The notes: generated from the sequence alone by a model not told the origin. DNA of 64,000 nucleotides from Lycocorax pyrrhopterus obiensis (GCA_014706295.1 JACSVZ010000015.1:54991535-55055534), one strand, 5' to 3'; shown: positions 13,291-24,279, counted from the stretch's first letter. Numbers and translations are program-made.

Positions 13291-13361
13291 GGGCCGGACG
13301 GGACGGGCTGGGATGGGACGGGATGGGACGGACGGGTAGGACGGGACGGGATGGGCCCGGA
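13291..13361. repeat. GGGAC/GGGAT pentamer-rich minisatellite in TXNRD1 5' UTR
   Basis: Immediately upstream of the TXNRD1 ATG, the plus strand has repeated GGGAC, GGGATG and GGGCTG units with many GGG runs spaced by 2-4 bases, a pattern that can form G-quadruplexes. The transcript strand is C-rich (GTCCC/ATCCC). Confidence 0.8.
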
Positions 13362-13915
13362 TGACCGCGCAGCTCCGCGGCCGCGCAGCCGCCCCCCGGC
13401 GCGGCGCCCCCTGGCGGCCGCGGCCCCCCCCTCGGCCCCCGGCGCGGCCCGGTCGCGATGGCGACGGACGCGGGCGGACAGAGGCCGGGGCTGGCACGGC
13501 CCCTGGCCGGGCCCAGGCCGTGCCCTCTTGAGCGAGCCCTCCGTCCTGCGGGCTGTGGGGCGCTGGCGAGACAAGGGCATTCGGGAGGTGTTCTGCGAGT
13601 GGTTTTCCCCTCACAGCTAATGGTTCATGCTGAGGAATACATGTATAGAAAAGACTACCTGCGTGAGGCTGATCACACTGCTCCCGGCCGGGCTTGGGGC
13701 ATTATTTGCCACCAATACCTTACAGTGCTGCCGAGGCTGTGGCCCCATCGTCGTGGCTTTCACACATATATGTGGCAAGAGGAGGTCGCCAAGGACTGCT
13801 GGAATCAGCTGAGAAGCCAGGGCAAGACGGAAGCTGTAACCCTATAAACTACCACCAAACCTGCACACAAATGTCTGCTGCTATCAGTCAATTTGAGCTT
13901 TCTTCACTCTGTTGG

Positions 13916-14916
13916 TGGTTTGACCCTGGCTGGATGCCGGGCACCCACCAAAGCCCTTCTGTCACTCCCCTCCACAAGTGGACAGGGGAGAGAAAATCTA
14001 AGAGGGTTCATGGGCTGAGATAAGGTCTGAGAGAGATCACTCACCAAATATTGCAAGCAAAACAAACTCGAATTGGGGATATTAATTGAATGTATTACTA
14101 ACAAAATCAGAGCAGGATAATGAGCAGTCAAATGAATCTTAAAAACACCTTCTCCCCAGCCCTCCCTCCTTCCCAGCTCTACCTCCTCTCCCCCAGCAGC
14201 ACAAGGAAATGGGAATGGGGGTTACAGTCAGTTCATCCCAGTTTGTTTCTGCTGCTGCTCAGGGAGAAGAGTCTTTCCCCTGCTCCAGCGTGGGGTCCCT
14301 CCCACGGGAGACAGTTCTCTATGAACTTCTGCAATGTGAGTTCATCCCATGGGCAACAGTTCTCCATGAACTGCTGCAATGTGGGTCACTCTTCCACAGG
14401 GTGCAGTCCTTCAGGCACAGCCTGCTCCATCCTGGGTCCCTCACAGAGTCACAAGTCCTACCAGAAAACCTGCTCCAGTGTGGGCTCCTCTCTCCACAGG
14501 TTTGCAGGTCCCTGCCAGGAGCCTGCTCCAGCAGGGGTTTTCCAAGGGTTCACAGCCCTGTCTGGGGCACCTGCTCTGGTATGGGTCTCCTCCTCGGGCT
14601 GCAGGTGGATCTCTGCATCCCCATGGACTTCCATGGGTTGCAAGGGGACAGCCTGCTTCACCATGGGCTGCACCATGGCCTGCAGAGGAATCTCAGCTTC
14701 AGCCCCCGGAGCACCTCCTCCCCCTTCTTCTCCACTGACCTTAGTGTCTCCACAGTTGTTCTTCTCACATGTTCTTACTCTTTTCTCTGGCTGCAATTAC
14801 ATCTGTGCAGTAACTTGTCTTCCCTTCTTAAAGGAAAAGCTTCTGGCATCTTCTCACAGAGGCCATCCTTGAAAAACCCCCTCTCTACCAAAACTGGGTT
14901 GCACAAACCCAACACA
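13916..14916 (-). mobile_element. Solo LTR of a bird endogenous retrovirus (~1.0 kb)
   Basis: Read on the minus strand it begins TGTGTTGGGTTTGTGCAACC at 14916 and ends in CAGCCAGGGTCAAACCA at 13916, giving the TG...CA ends of an LTR. The interior has the imperfect CTGCTCCAGTGTGGG-type repeats and the TCCCTTGCAACCCATGG region that I remember from a very common avian LTR. No internal retroviral genes or second LTR are present, so it is a solo LTR. No target-site duplication is obvious at the ends. The family name is not certain (ERVL- or ERVK-like). Confidence 0.7.
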
Positions 14917-17069
14917 ATACTTTATGTGGGAAGAAACATGTGACTTATTACATCAAACAAGGCAATTTATCTGACCAGTATTCTTGCTGACAGCAAACAC
15001 TGACATTTGTTTTAAAGATTCTAAAAAGATGCAAACTCAACCATTGATGTTTTCGTTGGATGGGTCTTGTTTTCAGTTGCACTGATTGACTGCTGGCCTC
15101 TGTGTCTGAGCGAGTGGGAAGGACGCTCTAACACCAACACACTGCAATGAAATGAATGTTGTAGACTGAGGAATTCTTAGTCTTAGTGACCATTGGGTTG
15201 CTCTGTTGCCCTGCATAAGTCCTAAGTGTCCCCCAGTGTACAGTGTGTCACGTCTACCTCAGTACTCTGCCACAAAAGTAATACTGAGCGGCAACAAAGG
15301 ATCAAAAGGAAGGGAAGAAAGAGAACAGGATAATAACTTCGAGTCTTGATGTTTAAGAGGCATTGCCTCCCTGTCCCTAGGTTTTTTGCTCAGAGGACTT
15401 CAGCAATGCCTGTTTGTATTCCTGTATTACTCTTTTACTCTGCAGTGATATCTCCAATTTCAAACACAGAAAAAAATACAACTGAATTTAAGACTGTTAA
15501 GTGGAAAAAAGTTTCTGAACTTATGAGAATGACCACTATGATTTTAGAAGTATGTCTTCAATATAGCTGTCTGTAACAGCAAAAATTATTACAATAATGA
15601 GGACAATAATTGTTGCAGGCATTCATGGATTATTATGGCTTCAGAAATATAGTTATTAAAATAATTTGCTGAACAAGCTTAGGGAAGGAATTCTATTCCA
15701 CCAAACCCCATCTCAATATTTTTATTAAATGAGGACTACCAGCTGGCAATTCAGCCAATTTGAGAAAAATCAAATTTTAAAAACCGCCTTGGAGTCCTGT
15801 TACTCATTCACAGGGTTTCATTTTGCTTATTCTTTTGCAATTATCTTCTAATCACATTTCCTTTCATTAAGAAAAAGGTCTTACATTGCTGCAGTGAAGA
15901 TCCACTGGAGCAATGGAAAAAATTAAATTCTGCATTTGAGATGTTTCGTAAAACCAGTGCATACAAAAATCAGAATTATCCAGTGTCCTTTATAATTAAA
16001 TCTCACTGTGGAACAGAACCTTGATGCTGCACCCAAAGACTAGCACGCATTTTCACCTTCTTTACCTCACTCCTCCCAGCTGGTTGCTTCTTCCTGCAGT
16101 GTTACTGGCCCGTATCACCTCTTACACCAGTTGTTACAACCTCCTCACAAACACTCCCCTGAGGCCACACAAAATACAGCGGGAGAATTTATGTTCCTTA
16201 ACTCTTATTTTAGTCAGACTACTTCTGATCTTGGCCTCTTAAAAGATAATTCCTTTATTTTTTTTTCCACAGGCTTCATGCTCTCTCCTGAATCACAGGT
16301 TGCAATCAACTCCAAGATCCTATTAAACTCTTTCTTTTTGGCTGATCTACTTTTATTATCTTGTCAGATCATCCTCTCTCCAGTTTTACCTACTTCGTTA
16401 TGTGCTTCTCCACAAGTCTTTTGTTTCCTCTCATGGTATTCCACAAGTTAAATCTTTTTTTCTGGGCAGATCCAAAAAATATCTGCCCTCTTTCTATTAA
16501 AATTTTGCCTAGAAATTACTTCCAATGAGGCTTAAGAAAAGCTGAGTACATTAATTTATATTTTAATTTATTCTTAGTTGACTGAACTGCACACATATAT
16601 GAGGTCCAGTGTTGAACCCCTGTAATATAAGCAGAATATGATGACAAGAAGAATGGAAAGCAGAAGGAAAAGGATGGAAAAAAAATGTAGTATATTCCAG
16701 TTATTAACAATGTGATCTGATGCCTTTTCCATATGTGACATACATTTTTGTCAGTTTTTACCTTTCTCTCACTATGTAGACTCTTTGGGAGAGAGACTGT
16801 ATCTTCCTCTCTGTTTAGAAAACACTTGATATTTCAATTTCTGCTGCTGTCATCCTCATAAACGACCTTCATGCTGCCCTTTTCCAGTAGTAAGGACATG
16901 CATAGGAGAGCAGAATCTTACAGTTGAAAGACACCCTGGATCCTGTAGTGCCTCCCTGACACAGACACCAACTCAAACCCCTCTTGAGAGTCAGAGGTAA
17001 GTCTGCACTGAAATTATCAGGAGACAGAAACCTTATTTCAGTTTGGTACCAAAGCAGGGATTTAAATCT

Positions 17070-17330
17070 GCTTTGGGTAGTACCAAGCAACAGGACAAGA
17101 AGAAACAGACAGAAACTGATGCGCATGAAGTTCTGCCTGAACATGAGTAAGAACTTCTTTACTGTGTGAGTGACTGAGCACTGGATCAGGTTGCCCAGAG
17201 AGGTCGTGGAGTCTCCCTCACTGGAGATATTCTAGAACCATTTGGACACAATCCTCCATGCTCCAGGATGAAGATATTCCAGAACTGTCTGGACAGAATC
17301 CTGTGCCATGTGCTCCAGGATGACTGCATA
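17070..17330 (+). mobile_element. CR1 LINE 3'-end fragment
   Basis: Recognisable by the CR1 signature AGTTCTGCCTGAACATGAGT, AAGAACTTCTTTACTGTG, GGTTGCCCAGAGAG and GGAGTCTCCCTCACTGGAGA. These encode remnants of the reverse transcriptase C-terminus and 3' tail. It is truncated at both ends and its last part is locally duplicated (17225-17323). Non-functional. Confidence 0.85.
17225..17323. repeat. Local tandem duplication inside CR1 tail
   Basis: GATATTCTAGAACCATTTGG ... GCTCCAGGATGA is followed directly by AGATATTCCAGAACTGTCTG ... GCTCCAGGATGA: two diverged units of about 47 and 52 bases. Confidence 0.75.
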
Positions 17331-17511
17331 AGCTTCCAGTGCTGGTGTTAAGCGATAAGCTGTGATAAATTAAATTAATGTGTAAAAAGTCTATAAAATA
17401 TTTGAAGGACTAATAAAAACAGTAATTACATTAAGATATTAACTGATAATGTTCTTCATAAAGACGAAATGTAAGGTGTTTTACTCTGTCTTGAAATTTC
17501 ATAAAGAAATA

Positions 17512-17640
17512 TGCAGGGTTTGGTTGAGGTAAAGTTAATTTTCTTCACAGTGGCTAGTATGGGGCTATGTTTTGGGTATTTTATAGTAAATATATTTGGT
17601 GCATGATTGCTGCTAAAGAACCCTGTGACAGAGCTACGAT
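17512..17640 (+). mobile_element. LTR 5'-end fragment
   Basis: GGTTTGGTTGAGGTAAAGTT, AATTTTCTTCACAGTGGCTA and GTATGGGGCTATGTTTTGGG match the start of an avian LTR related to the copy at 18505. The resemblance is clear to about 17576 and fades after that. No 3' end was found, so it is a broken copy. Confidence 0.6.
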
Positions 17641-18504
17641 TATCTAAATGGTGCATCAATGGGACCAGTCCTTCAGTTGTTTCTGATATAATTGATTTCC
17701 AGCTCCCTGTTGACTATTATAACAGTCATCATTAAAATAGTATTAGAATTCCTGTTCCCACAAAAATTTCTAAATATTCCCTCAATATATTAATGGGGAG
17801 GAAGGCTGTTTCAATAAATGAAGAGCCCACGGTGCCACCTTCTTATAAAGTATGGAATTCTTGGTGCTGAATGCAAAATCACCTAAATATCAGCATTATT
17901 AAAGCTGACACAGTCCTTGCATTTTCAGAATATTAATTTAATTGAAATACCATAGGTCATTTTTACAAGCTTAGATTCATTTTCTTACCTTGAGATCTCA
18001 CCTCAAATTCTGGCCTCTTGTATAAGCTCTGGATCTGAGCTCCTTCTGTAGCCAACAGAGAAAGATAGACATGTCCAGGTTTTAACTCATCCTTCTGAAG
18101 GAAGGCACTTCTAAGGAGTGACCCTATCTCTAGTCCTTAGTCTGGACAAGTTCAAGAGAAAAGAATTTCAGCTTTCATGTTTAAGTTGACAGAAGACATC
18201 CGTGTCTCTGCATACACTGCAAATGTGATGGTGTCAGTCAGTATGCTAGTGACAGTTCAGGGGCACGGCTGAGATGCTCCCTGCGTGACAGATTCCAAGA
18301 GAACAGTTTTATTTTCATCGTGCTGCTGACAGAATGGTAATGTACACAGGCCTTTGAAGCAGTGCAGTTTAGGGTCCCTAAACTACATATCTACATATAT
18401 AGTTTGTAGGTCCATATCCACAGGATGGAAACTACAAATACTGACAAATGCCACAGCCTCTGGAAACATCTGATACTTCTAGGAAAGTCCTGAATTCCTC
18501 CATC

Positions 18505-19068
18505 CGTCCTGGGTTTGGCTGAGATTGAGTTAATTTTCTCCCTAGTAGCTGGCACAGTGCTTTGTTTTGGATTTAATATGAGAATAATGTTGATAATATA
18601 TTGATGTTTTAGTTGTTACTAAGTTGTGTTTTCTCTAAATCAAGGACTTTTCGTCTTCCCAAGCTCTGCCAGTAAGCAGGGGCACAAGAAGCTCAGGGAA
18701 GCACATAGCCAGGACAGCTGACCCGAGCTTGCCAGAGGGATAATCCATACCATAGAATGTTTAGTAAATAAACTAAGGGGAGTTTGTCCAGGAGCTGCCG
18801 ATGACTGCTTGGGGTCAGGCTGGGCATTGATTGGTGGGTGGTGTGCAACTGTGTTGTGCATCACTTGTTTCTCTGGAGTTTTATTCCTCTCTCTCCTTTA
18901 CTACTAGTAGTAGCAGTATCATAGCATGTTATTTTAACCATTAAATTGTTCTTATCTCAATCCATGAGGTTTACTTTTTTTGTTCATATTCTCTCTACTG
19001 CCGGCTGAGGTGAGGGGGACTGAGCGAACAACTGTGTGGAACTTGCTGGCTGGGGTTAAACCATGGCA
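18505..19068 (+). mobile_element. Solo LTR of a bird endogenous retrovirus (~0.56 kb)
   Basis: It runs from CGTCCTGGGTTTGGCTGAGA to CTGGCTGGGGTTAAACCATG GCA, the two ends of a common avian LTR whose usual first base T has changed to C. Internal hallmarks include GTTGATAATATATTGATG, AGGACAGCTGACCC, a degenerate TATA region (GTAAATAAACTAAGG) and ATTAAATTGTTCTTATCTCA before the end. No internal genes are present and no target-site duplication is seen. Confidence 0.75.
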
Positions 19069-20420
19069 CGTGCCAAGCAAAACCAAGTGATCAAACCTGT
19101 TACAGTTGTGCAATTCAACCACATGGACACAATGTGAAAACATGGGCTTTACGAAAGTAAATTTTCATGATACAGAGAAAAACTTCGTTCTGTAGCCCAC
19201 CAGAGCTCCTGTTCTGTAACTCCACTATGTCAGTACTGACAGCCTCAGGGCTTTCGTAACTGTAACTCTGTCATCAGAACCAGACTGGGCAAAAGTCCAC
19301 ATTTCCTCACTGCCCATCTTCATCTGACCTGCCTTCTGTGCTCCCTCTGCAGTACCCAAAACAGAGCTGTAATAGAACCCAGGTTCCCCCCGCCGGGAGA
19401 TGTAGGGTTTCACTGCATAGCCATTAAGCAGCAGCTTGTCCTCTTGCACAGTAGAGCTAAATAAGACATCTTTCACCACACTTGTACTACTGAGAAATTT
19501 CAATCCCACATGTAGCTGGTAATAGGGAGAAAATCCAAAACATAACCATAGAATGCAGCTGAATGCTGATGATATCAAGCAAATCCATGGGAATGACCCT
19601 TGCAAATGTGTAATAAATTTAGTTATGAAAAATTAAATTAAAGTTTTACAAGAGCTACTTAGCTTTTCCATTTTATACTTTATATTACTTGTCATAAGGT
19701 TTGAAAAAGCTAAATGACTTCAACCTTTGCTATTTAAAATGAGTATTGATTTTTTTCTCTCCTGTGTTTTGAAAAGATCCAAAACCAATGCTAATGGTTT
19801 TATCTAGGAGGTTGTAATGGCACAGTTGCAAAGTGAGCTCTTCTCAGATTGCATCCCAAAACTGTTTCGCTCCTTTTTTGCAAACAAAGCAGAGGAGATA
19901 TAGTAGTTTCACCTCCACCTGTTGCTGTATTACTCATGGACAATTTAGAATCTTCTTCCAAGATCTCTCCTAGTCCTTCAAGTGGTTCTGTCGTGCATGT
20001 GTACTTTGAAGTTCCTATTGCTCATGTGGAATGTCTATACTTGATGTTTTAGACATGTCTTAACATATAAATTACATGATTGCAAGTCAGTTCTGTTCCA
20101 GTTACATTTCAAAGGGATTGCTGCCAGCCACATTTAACCCCACTGGGCTGAGATTAACTAGTAAAGCTAAACTTCAAGCTGTATCTTTGCATCTATTTGC
20201 TTGACTACCCATTCCACTGGTGAAAACGGTAAGTTGGTTTTTCTTTTCTCTAAAGGAACAAGATTTAGGCATTAGGTACAGCCTATCTGTCTTAGCTCCC
20301 CCAATAAATTTTGAAACGTTGGTCAATTTTAATCAAATTTACTTACCTCTCCTGCTTTCCCAGTATATAAGCCATTCACAGGTCAGCTCAAGACAGGAAA
20401 ATAATATTGCTACTGATTCA

Positions 20421-20570
20421 GTAGATGGGGAATTGAGGCACAGTATGATTAAAATTCAGACTTTCATAGGGATTTATGCATCTCTCCATTGAAATCTGAT
20501 GGCTTGGATTTACAGTAATTTGCCCAAGGTCATACAAGAAGCATGCAGTAGGCCTGGGAATTGTATCCAA
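20421..20570 (+). mobile_element. Ancient MIR/CORE-SINE relic, interrupted
   Basis: AATTGAGGCACAG followed by TAATTTGCCCAAGGTCATAC and GGCCTGGGAATTGTATCC reproduces the MIR core (GAGGCACAG...TAACTTGCCCAAGGTCACAC...GGGATTCGAACCC). About 60 bases of unrelated sequence separate the two halves. An old, non-functional SINE. Confidence 0.65.
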
Positions 20571-23349
20571 CTTGCACCTTGCTCTTTGGACCATAATTCC
20601 TAAATGGGATGTAGTAATTTCAGAATTGCACCTGCCCAGCCCCCTCTTTGGCTGGACACCAGTCTGCTGTGAATAAACACATCCTTTGGTCCTCATGGCA
20701 TGAGCATCAAAGCTGGCTACTCTTCTAGCTCTGCCTCTCAGGGGCGCTGTCACAGTGCATGTCCCTGTACATGTCTCTCCTTCAGAGCTGTGGGATCTCA
20801 CAGCACAAAGGCCACGTGAGCACCCAGTTCCTTCTAAGTGTAGCAGAAATTTTACTGTTAAAGGGGGAATACTATCTAAAAGGAAGGCACACTTAGTTAG
20901 CTAAAGAATTTTTCAACACAGCAGCAAGCTACTGATCCTTTGGAAAAAAAAATGTCTTGAACTTTATTTAATTCCATCTGGTCTCATCCCCCTCTGACTT
21001 GGTTAATTACCTGTAGATAATTTCTTCTGGGTTTCCACATTCCATCTTTTTCAGATAGCATTGCTTAGCTCTGTAGCAGCTTCAAGTATCTTTTATTTAG
21101 GATTGTCTAATACAAATAAGAACACTCTGATCTACAAAAACAAACAAAGAACATAATGAACATTAGAAAGAACATAATGAACAATGAACATCAGTTCCTA
21201 AAGAACCATGGAGTTCACAGTTTGATGAGAGACCTATTTCCAGCCTGTTACACTAAGAATCTCACAGTTTTGAGAACTTTGGAGAACGTTAGATGAACAA
21301 CTCAACCACCCTACATCCAGTGCTCTTTCTACAAAAATTGGAATTTCTTATTTCAAACATGTATTTTTCCAAATGACAGAGTCCACAGCACAAGTAAGGC
21401 ACATTCTGGAACAAACTGATATATCTGTCCTGATTTAAAGAAGCATACTTGCTCACCTTAGCTAACACCTACTAAATAGAACAGAAGATATCTGAAGATT
21501 TTGATTTCCTCACTGCAAATTTCAGGCACAAAATGACAATCTCAGGAAATAGATCACAGCCTCACAAAATACGGAGCTTGAGAATATACTTAGCATAGGA
21601 ATAAAATAACCAACCAAGTGAAGACTGAGTGACAAGTGTGTGACAGAAATTGTTACTAACGGAGGAACACAAAATAAAATTTATGTAAATGGGAATGCTG
21701 GCTTGGATTCCCTGGCTCCAGCTGGCTGACAAGTTTAACCACTGAGTGCTGTTCTGTCACCAGCAACAGTGAACACTTGTTCCCACTATGCTGTCCTAAA
21801 GAAAAGTGCTGAGTAGAAGTGGATAAGTAGTTTTTCCATCAACACAACATTGATAAATACCAGTAAAAACACCACAGGAGAAACAATATTTTCATTTCAA
21901 GTTTGAAAAAAATGCAGTAGAAAGATTTGAGAGCTGTGTTTTCAAGGAGATTCAAAATACTGACTAGTGGCTCAAAGAAAGGGCACTGTCTGCTCTGTGC
22001 CCTGAAAAACCTGCACACTGGTCAGCGTTCATCTTTCTACTCACTTGTGAAATTCGGGGCTGACATAACAAAATCCACCCAAAGATCTTAAGAGTGCACA
22101 GCAAGATTAATAACGTATTGTCATGGTATTGCACTTAGTGAACACAAGCTATAAAATAGATAAAGGGGAAAATGCATTCCCTAAGGTCCCAAACTTAGTG
22201 AATATTCTTGCATTACTTAACATCTTCTGGGCATTTAAAAAAAAATTACTAATTACTGCCCATAGTACCCATGAGGCAGGATTAAGCTGCATATAGCATT
22301 TGCAGTAAAAACCCACGCATGCAAAATTCTCCTCGCTTGATGTTTCAGTTTAAACTCAAAACAATCCAAATACATGGACATTTTGAGTGAATCTAAATCT
22401 TTATGATGTATCAAAACACATGAAACTAATGTTGTTATGTGAAACCATGTGGAAATGTGTCAGGTTTATTGAGTTCTGCTTTGTGTAAATCCCAATACCA
22501 GAAGAGAGCAAGGAGAGGCGTGTACTGTATTTATCAGATATTAACCAGAAGAGGACGCTAGCAGAAGCTATTGTGAAATGTGAGTTTTATACTAGTTTAG
22601 TTAAAATATGCAAGACCCTCAAATAATGAAGAATTACTACAGGTTATTAAGAATTGCACAAAACAAAAATATTCTTATTACCTCAGTTGTGGAGATTGCA
22701 CAAACACGTGTTGGTGGCAGATGTGTGGAACGTCTTTGGCTGCCTTCACCTAGAAAAAAATCCCTCTTTCTGATTCTAGTGAATGGAAGGACTCGTGGAT
22801 TATGAAGTGTTTCATATAAATGCTTTATAGGAGAGGTTTATAAATCTCAGTGGAGAAGTCAGTCCAACTAATATCTTCACTCAGCAGCCTGTATTTCTTC
22901 AGAACAAAGCCTAAAAGTGGAAGAAAAATGTTCTCTTTAAGCCCTGTATCATCAGGGGAAAATGATCCTTTCTAGTTTGCAGTGACATTTTACTTTTTTA
23001 GAGAGAAGGGGTAACACATTCACAGATCCCCTCACCCAAGGTTCTGTTCCACCAAATGGTTGGTTGGACCTGGGTTCCATGAGCCATCCTCCTCCTTCAT
23101 CAAACTCCTCCTCTTCATCAGCCTCTTCTTTCTCAGGCCGCGCAAAATGTAGGAAGTCACTGGGGGTTATAACCTGGTGAATCTTGATGCAGGTGTAGGA
23201 CAGGTTGGAACAGAGCTGAGGAACCTTCACAATAATGGTGCCTGCCTTGCTGACAACAGGCACCGGCTGCTGAGGTGACAGGGGGTGAGGCCAGGGACAA
23301 GGCCAGTGGGACATAGCTGGCCACTCTCCCCCAGCCCCACCTCCCAGGG

Positions 23350-23790
23350 CAACGAGGACGACTGGAGGACTGCAGCACCTCTTTTATGAGGAAAAGATGG
23401 AGGAGTTGGGCCTGTCCAGCCTTGAGAAGAGATGACTGAGAAGGGACGTCATCAATGTCTATCAGTATCTGGAGGGACGGTGTCAGAGGATGAAGCCAGG
23501 CTTTTTTTTGGTGGTAACAAGGAATAGGACAAGAGACAATGGGCAGAAACTGATGCACAGGAAGTTCCACCTGAACACGAGGAAGAACTTCTTTACTGTG
23601 CAGTGACCACACACCGGAACAGGTTGCCCAGAGAGTGTGGAGTCTCCCTCACTGGAGATATTCCAGAACCGCCTGGATGCAATCCTGTGCCTTGTGCTCT
23701 AGGATGACCCTTCTTGAGCAGGGAGGTCGGACCAGATGACCCACTGTGGTCCCTTCCAGCCTGACCCATTTGTGATTTTGTGAGACCGAC
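23350..23790 (+). mobile_element. CR1 LINE 3' end abutting the NFYB CpG island
   Basis: Signature stretches AACGAGGACGACTGGAGGAC, TGGGCAGAAACTGATGCACA, AGGAAGTTCCACCTGAACAC, GGTTGCCCAGAGAG and CCCTTCCAGCCTGACCC are seen, ending in TTTGTGATTTTGTGAG, a variant of the short terminal repeats of CR1. It is 5'-truncated, as is usual. The CpG island starts within about 100 bases of its end. Confidence 0.9.
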
Positions 23791-24094
23791 GCCCCAGGGA
23801 AGAGGTGCCCCTGGTGAGAGGCCCCGCTGCACAATCCCCAGCAGCAGCAGCCCTGCGGGACCGAGCCCTGTCGCGGGGACAGCCCCGGTAGCAGCCGCTC
23901 TGCCTCGGCCCCGCGGGGGGGGCGGGCCCGGCGCCCCCCGGCCCGGCCGCTCCATAAAGGAGGCGGGCAGGGCCGGCCCGGCGGGAGGGCGCGCGCTGAG
24001 GGAAGAGCCGGCGCGAGTGGCGGGGAGGCGGCGCGGAGGGAGGGCAGCCCGGCTGCGGGAAGCGGGGCTCCGCGCTGGGACTGGTTCCTTCGCA

Positions 24095-24104
24095 GCCATT
24101 TTCC
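24095..24104 (+). promoter_or_regulatory. NFYB: YY1-like motif
   Basis: GCCATTTTCC fits the CCATNTT core typical of YY1 sites near the start of housekeeping genes. Motif match only. Confidence 0.35.
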
Positions 24105-24174
24105 GTCCAACCAAACAGCCGATTTGCGGAGGGAGCCAACCAGGGCCGCACTGGAGGTTTGTGCCTGGCTCCGG

Positions 24175-24185
24175 CCAATGATTGG
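24175..24185. promoter_or_regulatory. NFYB: Inverted pair of CCAAT boxes in NFYB promoter
   Basis: CCAAT on the plus strand is followed after one base by ATTGG, which is CCAAT on the minus strand. The left one has the GG before CCAAT that NF-Y prefers. CCAAT is the target of the factor whose subunit this gene encodes. Confidence 0.6.
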
Positions 24186-24269
24186 TAACCGGTTCCACTG
24201 CAGGCTCGAATGAAATGTCCGTCTCCCTCCCCGGGCCCCGGCGCTGCCGCCGCGCCGCCGCCGCGGGCA

Positions 24270-24279
24270 CCAGGAAGTG
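24270..24279 (+). promoter_or_regulatory. NFYB: ETS/GABP-like motif
   Basis: CCAGGAAGTG resembles the CCGGAAGTG ETS core found in many CpG-island promoters. Motif match only. Confidence 0.35.

Larger units (their letters stand above)
12800..13570 (-). promoter_or_regulatory. TXNRD1: CpG island, TXNRD1 promoter and first exon
   Basis: A dense GC/CpG block in an AT-rich setting that contains the predicted TXNRD1 start codon (13285) and first donor. Transcription would run leftwards from about 13300-13500. GC-box-like runs are abundant; no TATA box is evident. The long open frames on both strands here reflect the rarity of stop codons in GC-rich DNA. Confidence 0.75.
13571..23860. other. Intergenic region between TXNRD1 and NFYB, repeat-rich
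   Basis: Divergent intergenic interval. It contains the solo LTR at 13916-14916, a CR1 3' end near 17070-17330, an LTR 5' fragment at 17512-17640, a second LTR at 18505-19068, a MIR relic at 20421-20570 and a CR1 3' end at 23350-23790. No supported gene. The rest is AT-rich unique-looking sequence; the open frame at 22952-23314 is discussed separately. Confidence 0.6.

Noticed and set aside
12754..13614. Long minus- and plus-strand open frames (up to ~286 codons) over the TXNRD1 CpG island
   Set aside because: GC-rich sequence lacks stop codons by composition; several overlapping frames are open on both strands and none shows a domain apart from the short TXNRD1 start exon.
14120..14943. Overlapping open frames of ~250 codons
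   Set aside because: They lie inside the solo LTR, are open because of its imperfect repeats and have no retroviral domain.
17456..19143. Possible intact provirus between the LTR fragments
   Set aside because: No gag, pol or env-like sequence and the two LTRs are not equivalent copies.
19225..19605. Minus-strand frame of 126 codons just past the 18.5-19.1 kb LTR
   Set aside because: No recognisable family, repeats or splice context; within the size expected by chance.
20418..20801. Minus-strand frame of 127 codons
   Set aside because: It overlaps the MIR relic in antisense; not a gene.
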